Position numbers and translations under genes: made by a program | From: Zopfochytrium polystomum | Taxonomy: Eukaryota > Chytridiomycota > Chytridiomycetes > Chytridiales > Chytridiaceae | Length of the DNA: 64,000 nt | Assembly (NCBI GenBank): GCA_025765615.1 | Contig: JAIVFJ010000102.1 | Location: forward strand, 167,855-231,854 | Reading direction: 5' to 3' | Shown: piece after piece, positions 10,568 through 19,810 of the stretch | Layout: the number at the start of each line of letters is the position of its first letter | Numbering within the stretch: position 1 is the stretch's first letter | The notes under the pieces: generated by a model | The model's input: only the letters and a program-made list of their open reading frames with translations | The model's database searches: none | Told to the model about the DNA's origin: nothing

Positions 10568-13500
10568 GTGTGGGCGCGAGACTTTCGTGTGGCGCGCCGC
10601 GCGTGTTCGTCGATGTTGATGCACGGCGGCGACCGCGACAGCAACGGCGACGGGGACCGCGACGGCGACGCCGTCACACCACCGCTGGCACCATCGTTGG
10701 CATCAAAGACCGCGACAAGTACGTCAGCGACAGCGACCGCGGCCTCGGCGGCCGCCGCCGCCACCACCACCACCACCTACTTTAGCGAGCGACAGGGCCT
10801 GTAAGTGAGTGGTTCGTGGTGGACGTTGGCGGTTGGGGGTGGTGGGGTTGCCGCAAATGCATACAAAGGACGGACCCCACCCGTTACCGCACCTTGTCGG
10901 GGCAATCGCACCATCCCCTTCCCCTCGGCCGGCAGGCACGCAAACAGACAGAGGGCAGGCACTCGTGAAACCGAGGCAGCACTCATTCCTTGCTGCCGAG
11001 TCTGCAAGAGATCGCTGGCAAATGCGCGCGCGCGCACGCACACACACACACACACACACACATACACACGCACTTAACACGGGCTGTCCTATTTCCCTCG
11101 TTTTTTTTTTTGGTGATGCTCCCTGCTGTCCCCTCAGTTGCGAGTACTGCCCACACTTCAAGGTGCTGCTGCTTCACCTTCCTTTTGTGTTTCTCCGTTA
11201 CCCGCCCTCTCACCCTCTCTCGCGGTCCTAATTTGGGCCACCAGAGCTACCAGTCGGGTGTGTACACGCAGGATGGCGTGTGCAAGGGATTCATGATTGA
11301 TAGGTTCGCTTATCCAGGCGACGGCATGAGGTGGGACACCTCTACCCTCAAGCTCTTTTTTTTTCTCTCTCTCTTAGTAGCATGCACTAAGCGGGTAACC
11401 TCCTGGCCGCCCCGGCCCCCTCCCCCCCCCCCTCTCCCGCCCTCGCAGTGCCGACGGTAAGATTGGATGCATTTTGTTCCTACCATCCGATAGAGCTCCC
11501 CACTGCTACTAGTATGCTTCTGTCTCATCTCTCTGTCTCTCCCTGGCTCTCTATCTCTCTCTCGCACTGTCTCTTTCTCTCTCTCTGTCTCTCACATTTG
11601 CTCTCGCTCTGGTGAAGGCAGTTACTTCGTGAGCCACGGTGGAGGAAAGGCTGGGGTGGGCGAGAGCGGCGAGTGGTCGCTGAAGAAGTCGCAGACCTGC
11701 AAGGACAAGGGCATTAGGGGTCTCATTGAGTCGTACAGGCTGGGGCGACCGGTGCTCGTCATTCAGGTGTTGCACACTTTGCATTCTGTTTTGCTGCAAG
11801 ACACGCGACGCAAAACCACTTCTTTTTTTTTGGCTTCTTTACCAAGTAGATCTACTCATGTTCCGTTTCCTTCCCCCACATTGCAAGGGTCGAGAGTACC
11901 CATTTGCACCCGCAAAGGTATTCGACAGTGGCGCACCAGCGAATCCGCGGTACTGGATTCTGGGAACCTTTGTAGTTCGCTTTTATTGGCCGACGTTGGC
12001 ATTCAGCCCCGACACTCACGATTGGCATGTTCGGTTTAATTTTCTGTTCCAGGTAGGGTTAGGGGGGCAAGCGCGCATGGACGCACATGAGTTACCCCTT
12101 TTTCTACCAAATCAAAACAATAAATGCAGCGTGATGGCATTTTCAAGTCATGCTTACCTGAACAAACGACAAATCTGCTCTTTCGATGCCCGTGCTGCCA
12201 GAGGCCGTCTCCGCAGCCGTACGTAAACGTAAATCTGTGTTTGCATATACAGTGTCCCTTGTTTTTTCGAAGACCCGACGGTCAAGTGTTCGACGTCCGC
12301 AACGCCGGCGGTTCTTTGGAACAAATCTATCGGCTCGACTTTTTGACTCAGCGGAGCATCGCAATTGCTTTGCAGGAGGCCACCGAGTGCGACGACGATG
12401 AGTGCGATGCGTGCCACTCGGTTCCGTTCCCGCTCGATTCTGGCACCCCCGCTTGCAGTCCAAACGTCCGCTCAGAGGACAAGCCGAGCGAATTCTTGCA
12501 GACATCTGCAGCGCGCTGCCCCGATTGCTGCTTTGTCACTGTCCGAAGACGTTTGGGGGGATGGCAATGTGCAAACAAATGCAAGGCGAGATTCTTAGTG
12601 GCTTCATTCTCCTCACTCGCCCCGAATACTTGAAAGAGAAACGACTTACATTGGACCGTCGCGTGGGGGTCGCGGGGGACTCTTATTTCCACAACTATAG
12701 GGAACAGTCAATTACTGCAGGCAGCTGGCTTGGGACGATGTTAGGGCACGTGCCGAGTCTCTGCGACCTTTGCAAAGCTCTGCTGCGAAAGGATTCCTGC
12801 GAATCTGCGTGCGGCGAGTTGGAGACCAGCTCTACTACGAGCGTCAGTCTCAGGAACTGCCAAGCTGGCTGTACGCCACACTGACTGGCCAATTGCGGTA
12901 CGCACTAAACTGCAATGCGTTTTGGTGTGCTGCTGTGTGTGTGCGTTGGCGTGCGTGGGCGTGTGTGCGTATCAGCATTTAGATAGCCTTTGTGTGCGTT
13001 GGCGTGCGTGCGCGTGTGTGCGTATCAGCATTTAGATAGCCTTTAACAAGACTGCCCAGGGCCGCGCCTCTAGACTTTGACACAAACACGACACCAGAAG
13101 GTTGTGTGGATGCTTGGCTCTGTGTCATGCCGTCAGGCGGTGGAATAGTGTTTCATTTTCGAAACCCAAACGCCCTCGGTGTGGGTCACACAGACCAACC
13201 ACCAAAATCCCCACCGGACGCACTTCTAAGGACTTTGTTCTTTGAAGAGGCCCTGCCACTCGCAAGGCAACGTTTGCGACATCACAAAGGTCCGTGCAGA
13301 TTTATGGTATCCCCAACTCTGGACTTCGTTTGGAATTAGTGAAGCCGCAGTGTTCTTACTTTTCAAACATCTCGCCTTCCCTGCTTCTTTACAATGCAAC
13401 TGTGTGCAAATTGGACGTTCCCGTGGCCGTCGATTGTTTTTTGGTTATTTTCCCCCACACAATCGACAATTTGCTGAACATCCAACGAATTTCATCCGGT

Positions 13501-16421
13501 AGTCGACAAGTTTTTAAGCAAGCAGTTTTCATGCAATTTTGGTGCGGATTACCAGCACGCAAGTGACATGAAGGGCATACCATTTAAAGACGGTCCACCA
13601 GTTGCTCAAGATTTTTGCATGATGCTGAACAGAGCAGTCCCTTCGGCTAGATTTAACGAGCTACTTCTCTTGGCTTACATCGATGGTAGCTGCAATTCTG
13701 TCCTACCTTGCTCTTCGCTGACTAATTGCGTTGTGCATGCAACCTCCAAAATCTTAGGAAATAAAATGAACTACCACGCAGACGGTAAATTGTAGCTACC
13801 TTTAATTGATAGAAACCACTAACCCTCTGACTTCATTCTTGTTTCATCTGCAATCACGCGCGAATGCGGGCCTCTAGACGAAGAGGGCCTGACAGGACCC
13901 GTCGCCACTTGGTCCTTTGGCTTTCCCGCAACTATGAGCTTCCGCGTTTCGAAACGTCCACGCCCCGACGCTCCTCCATATCACGGTCAAGACCCTACCC
14001 GCCAGGTCACCCGCGATGTGTTCCTCCGCCTCTCTGCATTAATGACAGGTGAGGACTTTGATACGCCGCCACAGACGCCGCCGCAGCCGCCGCAGCCAGC
14101 ACCGCCTTTGTCAACTGAACCGCACCGGTTCGCAAGCGGTGTCAGCGGCATGCCAAGCGACGGTCGTACCGCACAGTCAGACCTCGAGCTCGAGGCCGCC
14201 CTCACGATGCTGTGCCTGCGCCGCGACAACAAGCGCAGCAGCAGCCAAATACCGCAGACTCGTCGGACGCGGCCACTGTTGCAGGAGATTGTCCCTGCCG
14301 GTCCTGCCGACAACTCGCCGGCTCAGAGCGAGATGACGGAAGCGGCCGAAGTCGTGGAGCGCCGCCACGCAGTCATTTTCAAACTGGCACTCGCGCATGG
14401 GGACCTTATAGTGATGGTACTTTCTGCACGCGCATTTTCGCCTGCAATGAATTCCTGATTGCTGTCAAGAGAAAGTCTTTAACACCCATCCCTACTCCCT
14501 TGTCCGTTGCTGTACCTAGGATGGCGAGAGCATTCAGCACTTCTACGAGCACTCCATCGACTTTAAGAAAGGTGTCCGTTTCGTGGTGACGGCACGCCGC
14601 ATCGGCTCCGATGCGGCCCCAGACTTTTTAGACCAGAGCCGCGCTGCGGCAGCGCCGACAGCGGCCAGAATGGTGGACCCCGGGGACGCATTTGTCGATT
14701 CTGCCTGCGGCAGCGACTGCGACCCGCTTCCACACGACGAAACCTCACAGTCTCTCCCCACCACCGAAGACGTCCCCATGTGTGAAGACAGCGCCACAGA
14801 GCCAGCCGTTGGAGGCGACGAGAACGACTTGGAGCCACAGAGCTCCACACCACCGCCGTGCGAAGAAGGTGCCCCCACTGGAGTGGACGTTCCCACGAAG
14901 ACCGGCGTCTTCGAAGGCGCTGTGGTGGACGTCGGGCAGCGTGCCACAAGTCCGACGCCAGACAAAGGACGCGTTTACTCCATACACCCTTTTTCAGACG
15001 TGCCCACCTTTTTAGACGCTAACGACCCTGCTGTCACGCGGGGAGACAACAGAGCTCCGAATCCGGCGGATTTGGAGGATGCTGCGCAAAAGCAGAAAAA
15101 TCCGAAGAGCCGGGCGCGACCAAAGACTCGTGGCGACGCCGCTGTTGTAGCCTTCGGGCGAAGCGCCAGACCCCCGCGGATGGCCACGCAAGAGCCGATA
15201 CGGCAGACAACGGCCGTCGTCGCGACCCCTTTGACCAGCGCTCCCGCTGCGAAGAAGTCGGCGCGAAACAAGCCAGAGGGCGGTGCGCGGCGCCCACGAG
15301 GCGGCCCCGCAAGACAGCCGCCGCAACCTGCAAACCTCGCGACAAGCCTTATCGCCGAAGCCACCACGGACACCTCAACAGCGGCACGGCAAGTGGTGGT
15401 CAGTTCGGACGAAGGCCGCACCGGCACTGCCGATCCACAGTCGCAACAAGCGGCGCTTCCACCACCGACGCGGACGCCGTCGGTGTTATCGCCGCCACCA
15501 ACTCCACAGCCACAGCCTTCGAGCAAAATGCTCAAGCGCCTGCGCGACGGCGAGCTCACCGCTCACCTCCAGGCGGTCGAGGAGAAGCGGTCGAGAACTG
15601 GCGAGTCGCGGGACGCAGTTCCAAAAGTCCCGCCGGCCGCCCGGACGACGTGGAGGCGGGCAACCGGGCCAGGAGAGGCGGCGGTGCGGGAGAAGAAGCG
15701 GGACGGGCGCAGGGCGAAGCGCTTTAAAAGAAACGCGGAGGACGGTGTCTGGACGGACGCAAGCAAAGACGACGACTATGACGACGACAGCGACAACAGC
15801 AACAGCAGCGACAGCGACAACAGCAGCGAGGACGGCAGCACTCTCCACACTGCCGCATCCGTGGCTCACCCATCACCGCCGCCGACGCCAGCCGTAACTC
15901 CTCGCCCGCAGATCGCCGCGCCGGACCGCCAGACGTCACCGCCGCCGTTGCCACCCTTACCGCCATCACCACCACCGGCGTCCCCACGTTTGCAGCACGA
16001 CGAGCCAGACAGCCCCGCCTCCTCACCTCCGCCGTCGCCGCAGACGCCAGCCGGAGCGGTCCTTTGCTCGCAACACGTCGAACCGGACACGCAGGCCTTC
16101 ACAACGCCGCCGTCGCGGCTGGCACCAGCCACGTCCCCGCCGTCGCCCCCATCGCCGTCCCCGCGCGACCGGATCGTCCCACCGCCGCCGCCCTCCGACC
16201 TTACGCCGGACTCGGCGCCGTCGCGCGGTGCGTCTCGGCGCAAGACGGTGCTGCTGCCAAGAGTCCCGTTGTCTCTTTGCCGGCGCAGCGAGCGGATCGC
16301 GGCGATTTCGGCGAAGCGCGCGCTTTTTGCGCCGTACTGCGAGCGGGAGGACGAGGACTTTGCGCTGAGCGCGGCGCTGCTCAAGGAGGTGGGGCAGCTG
16401 CGCCGCGGGCAAGACGGATGA
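10568..16421 (+). CDS. AlkB-like 2OG-Fe(II) dioxygenase with SRA-like N-terminal region and long disordered tail
   Basis: Well supported exons are 13526-13685 (FSCNFGADYQHASD), 13758-13783 (26 bp, NKMNYHAD), 13878-14416 (EEGLTGPVATWSFGFPATMSFR ... HGDLIVM, with an inserted proline-rich loop) and 14520-16421 (DGESIQHFYEHSIDFKKGVR, FVVTARRI, then about 600 residues of Pro/Ser/Arg-rich sequence with acidic D/S/N runs). Together they give HxD, the distal His (YEH) and the TAR arginine motif of AlkB-family dioxygenases, which use Fe(II), 2-oxoglutarate and O2 to oxidise nucleic acid (or protein) substrates. Upstream exons (about 11138-11304, 11620-11766, 11888-12051, 12253-12632) include SHGGGKAGVGESGEW, RGLIESYRLGRPVLVI, GREYPFAPAK and YWILGTFVVRFYWP, resembling the SRA/YDG fold that reads modified cytosine, and a Cys pair region (CPDCC ... 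WQCANKC) that may bind zinc. Exons between 12600 and 13526 and the true start are not resolved. The dioxygenase call is firm; SRA is tentative. Confidence 0.7.
11030..11068. repeat. GC/CA dinucleotide microsatellite
   Basis: A short GCGC run passes into a CA run inside a predicted intron of the dioxygenase gene. Simple-sequence repeat only. Confidence 0.85.
12938..13043 (+). repeat. Two tandem copies of a 53-bp unit
   Basis: The unit starting TGTGTGCGTTGGCGTGCGTG and ending AGATAGCCTT occurs twice back to back (12938-12990 and 12991-13043), differing at one G/C position. It sits in a part of the dioxygenase gene where I could not define exons and is probably intronic. Confidence 0.9.
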
Positions 16422-16839
16422 CGACGGAGTGTTGGCAAAAAATGGAAGGCTGTTTTGGGGCAAACGACGGGGGCGTTTTCGCGGCGCGTCACGCCGCTCA
16501 ACCCCCCGAAGCGAGCAGAGCGTGAGGATTCCATTGTGAATTTAGTAGACCCATGTAATCATCCATTATATTGCAGCTGTAGGAATCGGAATAAAGTATG
16601 TAGTTTCTGTCAAATTCGCTAGCTTGCACTCACATGGTGTCTTATCTTCAAATGGCGTTAGGTTACCACGCGAATAAAAATAATTATAAAAACCGCACCG
16701 GACCTTGGAAGGACCTTCTTATTATGAAAAATTATAGAGGAGATATCATCCAGAACTCCCTCCTAACGCTTTCAGTACCGAGACAAAATGATGATTGGCT
16801 TCACAGGACGACTGGGATGGAAACAGTACTGTACATGTA

Positions 16840-17787
16840 CAGTGGGGTGACAAATGTTTTCGCGGAAACCTCCAAAATTGAAGTGCTGGTGGGCATATCC
16901 ACATAAAACAACTCCACCAATTTTCAATGAATCGTTATGAAACTTCGTACACGCAGCGACAATCAGCAGAGGACAGTGCTGCATTAATCTGGTCACGTGG
17001 ATATTGCTGGGGCATTGGCTATGCTTTGTTTATGTCAAAAAATGAGAAATGGGGGGAAAACTTTACAACACTTTCACAACACACTGGTGCAGTGAGCGGT
17101 TTCTGCAGTACATTGGCTGGTTACAGTTTTCTGCAATTCAATCAGATGGCCAAATATTGCTGTTGCGAAAATAATGTCGTCGTGCGATCGATGAAGCCGT
17201 CGCGTGTGATGGATGAGAGCGACCAGTGTCTGTGGGCTGAAAGCGCAATACACTCTGGAAAATGTAAGTGGCGCTTAAACCATTTGGGTTAAATTGGGCT
17301 AAAACACTTAAATCATGTATTAGAACCTTTACAAGACACTTTCCTGATAAGGAGCATTCTTCTGAACTAAAAAAACTGATACTACTCAGTTTGAGGTAAT
17401 GTGTTTTGGGATAACTGATTTTCATCCACTTTAAAACGTCATGGTTTGCAGCCCCTTTGAACACAGTGGATCACTCCAAAAAATTTTCTTGGACAATTGA
17501 TAATTTTGAACATATTCTTTCACCAACTCTTTACAACTTAAAGCTATTGCGGCACCCTTGCAGTGTTTGGTTGCTAAAGAGAACAGTATTGTAATTATTT
17601 CTTGAGATTTGCACAGTTTTGTGTCCGAACCAGAAATTATAGTGAGCACCACGTTGCTCTACTTATAAGCAACATGTGTGCAAAATTTCATCCCATTCTG
17701 TTGAGTATTGACAGACTTTGGGTTGATGGAAATGATCAGGGAAGCTCAAACTTCAGGGATTGCACGAAAACATTTGTCACCCCACTG
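16840..17787. mobile_element. TA-flanked terminal-inverted-repeat element (Tc1/mariner-like, non-autonomous)
   Basis: The left end begins CAGTGGGGTGACAAATGTTT and continues TCG; the right end is its exact reverse complement over 23 bases. Both ends are flanked by TA (16838-16839 and 17788-17789), the target site duplicated by Tc1/mariner-type transposases. The 948-bp interior has only short ORFs (longest about 120 codons) with no transposase motif, so the element would depend on a transposase elsewhere. Confidence 0.75.
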
Positions 17788-17789
17788 TA

Positions 17790-18493
17790 CATGACAGACA
17801 AGCCAACCCTGGGGAATCAAGCTGAGGAGGGGACTGGGCGGTCCTGCAACTTCAGAGTCACATTGAAAAACATCCCGAAAACAAAGGGGAAAGTGCGAAA
17901 GCGAAAGTAAATTGGGTTTCTCTTAATTCTTTAGTGGCCTGACTTTGTGTTCTTGTGACGCTGGACAGAGAGGGTGAATGCAAAATTTCCCCCTTGTCAA
18001 TGTGTCCTCCTAACATATCAATCTCCGTCGGTTTGGTATTCTAAGTCCACTAATGCTGTGAAAAAATTAACAATATTACACCCAAGAACGAGATTCCAAA
18101 AGCGTCCCATATTTGGAACCAAAGCAACCTGTTCATTGCATACCTTACTTGCAAGAAGTGGGTTTTGCAGGTCATTTTGTCAGGTTGATCTGTGAAGCTG
18201 TGGTAACAGCAGTTTGAAATTAGCCCTTTTTGTCCCACTGGTGGGATTTTGTCAACAGAAACGTTTTCTCCAGGAATATTTTAAGCACTGAATTGATGTC
18301 AAACAAGATCAAGGAACGGATCTTTCCTGAAGGTCTTGCTGCGATGGTTGGAGAGCACTCATAATCTGTGTATACCAATTTCGATCTATTCCAGTCAATT
18401 TTGTCGTGTTTCAGTTGTAAAAGGACCGTGTACACCAGTTTGCATGTATAAGTAGCGGTGTAAACCAATTGAATTCTTCAAGCTGAAGCCAAG
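17790..18493. other. Intergenic flank of the gypsy insertion
   Basis: No convincing gene. Only short ORFs. It ends in the CCAAG copy (18489-18493) duplicated at 30194-30198. Confidence 0.5.
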
Positions 18494-18846
18494 TGTTATG
18501 AATCACCCTCTGGAAACCTCTGGAACCTTCTAGAACATTCCTTCATGGAACCTTCTGGAACCTTCTGGAACCTTCTAGAACATTCCTTCATGGAACCTTG
18601 TGGAACCTTCTGGAACCTTCTTTGCTTTCCTGACTTGTCTTGTTGTCATTGGTATCATTGGTATCATTGTATTACTAATTGCTCTTTCTGGAACTTTCTT
18701 TGAGTCTTGACAAGGAAGACTCTCAAAAGGTATAAAAGGGGGATGGGGGACCTGTCCCATCCCTCAAGTGAATTATTGTTTCCAATACAATCATCACTCC
18801 TCTCAGTTCCTTGTCTGCCTTGTCCTGTCCTGCCCTGTTCCTGACA
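18494..18846 (+). repeat. 5' LTR of the gypsy element
   Basis: 353 bp, TG...CA ends. Contains internal short tandem repeats built on GGAACCTTCT(G/A)GAAC, a TATA box (TATAAAA at 18731) and, 35 bases downstream, AAGTGAATTAT (18766-18776), close to where transcription should start. Confidence 0.95.
18731..18776 (+). promoter_or_regulatory. LTR TATA box and predicted transcript start
   Basis: TATAAAAGGGGG at 18731 followed about 30-35 bases later by TCAAGTGAATTATTG. The same arrangement is in the 3' LTR and in the fragment at 9235-9368. The start site itself is inferred from the TATA spacing. Confidence 0.6.
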
Positions 18847-18848
18847 TC

Positions 18849-18859
18849 ATAATTCACTT
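18849..18859 (+). promoter_or_regulatory. Putative self-priming primer-binding site of the gypsy element
   Basis: ATAATTCACTT, two bases after the 5' LTR, is the exact reverse complement of AAGTGAATTAT at 18766-18776, near the predicted 5' end of the transcript. This is the geometry known from Tf1/sushi-type elements, in which the 5' end of the RNA folds back as primer. No separate tRNA match was sought or seen. Confidence 0.6.
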
Positions 18860-18886
18860 CACCCTCTCCCACTACTCTCTGCCATC

Positions 18887-19810
18887 ATGTCTGACCCAAA
18901 CAACACCTTCCCTGATGCAACTGCCTTCCAAGCCTTGATGGACCAATTACAAGCCCTCTCAAGACAGACACACCAACTTCAAGAACAAGTCCTTCACCAG
19001 CAGCACCAGCTTCAACAACAACTTCACCAACAAGAACATCAAGCTCTTCCCCTGCCTCAAGCCAACCAAGCAAGAGAGCCCAAGGTTCCCAGCCCTGACA
19101 AGTTCACTGGGCTGGCCAAAGACCTTAGGAACTTCATGGCCACTGTGGAGAATGTCATCCTTCTCCAACCTTCAAGATTTCCCAGTGAGCAAGTCAAGGT
19201 TCTTTTCACAAGCACCCTCCTGTCTGGTCAAGCTCAATCATGGTACAGATCTCTCCCAAGCACACCCACCACCCTGCAAGAGCTCTGGGAGGGGCTGGAA
19301 GCTACCTTTGGTGACCCCTACGCATCTTGGACAGCAAGATCCAAGCTCAAGCATATCAAGCAAGGAAAGCAATCTTGTGTGGCCTACACCAACCAATTCA
19401 AGCAACTAGCCAGAGACTCTGGATACAATGATGCAGCTCTGATGGAGCTGTACCATGATGGTCTCCATGAGTCTATCCAAGACATGCTCTCCCAGTCTCT
19501 GCACATCCCTGAGACCTTGGAAGAGTACATTCTCCTTGCCATCAAGATTGACAACAGACTCTACTCCAAGAGGCTGAAGCAAAGACAAGTAGGAACTACA
19601 TCAAGACCTACCCCAGTTCCTCAAGCTCTCACAGTTCCTGAACCCATGCAAGTGGATGCAGTTGAGACACTTCCTAAGGGTCCTCTGAGCCAAGAGGAGA
19701 AAACAAGGAGGGCCCAGCAGGGACTGTGTTTCTACTGTGGCTCCAAGGAGCATGCTGTCAAGGACTGCCCAAGGAAGAAGCACCCAAACTCCCAGGTCCA
19801 GGCTCACTGA
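18887..19810 (+). CDS. gag: Gag (capsid-nucleocapsid) of the gypsy element
   Basis: 307 codons from the first ATG after the LTR. A glutamine-rich N-terminal helix (residues 14-50, many QLQ/HQQ repeats) is followed by a retrotransposon gag domain with the conserved tryptophans (FTGLAKDLRNFMATVEN, SWYRSLPS, LWEGLEATFGDP) and a C-terminal zinc knuckle, CFYCGSKEHAVKDC (CX2CX4HX4C). It would form the particle that packages the RNA. The end overlaps the start of the pol frame, which lies one base back, so Pol is probably made by -1 frameshifting in the overlap 19726-19810 or a little upstream. Confidence 0.93.
   Translation: MSDPNNTFPDATAFQALMDQLQALSRQTHQLQEQVLHQQHQLQQQLHQQEHQALPLPQANQAREPKVPSPDKFTGLAKDLRNFMATVENVILLQPSRFPSEQVKVLFTSTLLSGQAQSWYRSLPSTPTTLQELWEGLEATFGDPYASWTARSKLKHIKQGKQSCVAYTNQFKQLARDSGYNDAALMELYHDGLHESIQDMLSQSLHIPETLEEYILLAIKIDNRLYSKRLKQRQVGTTSRPTPVPQALTVPEPMQVDAVETLPKGPLSQEEKTRRAQQGLCFYCGSKEHAVKDCPRKKHPNSQVQAH

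Noticed and set aside
14543..16534. Long minus-strand and other-frame plus-strand ORFs under the dioxygenase tail
   Set aside because: High-GC shadow frames of the proline- and arginine-rich exon; no independent motif.
18560..18610. GGAACCTTCTGGAA repeats as heat-shock elements
   Set aside because: The GAA/TTC spacing resembles heat-shock sites, but it is an LTR-internal tandem repeat and the inference is too weak without expression data.
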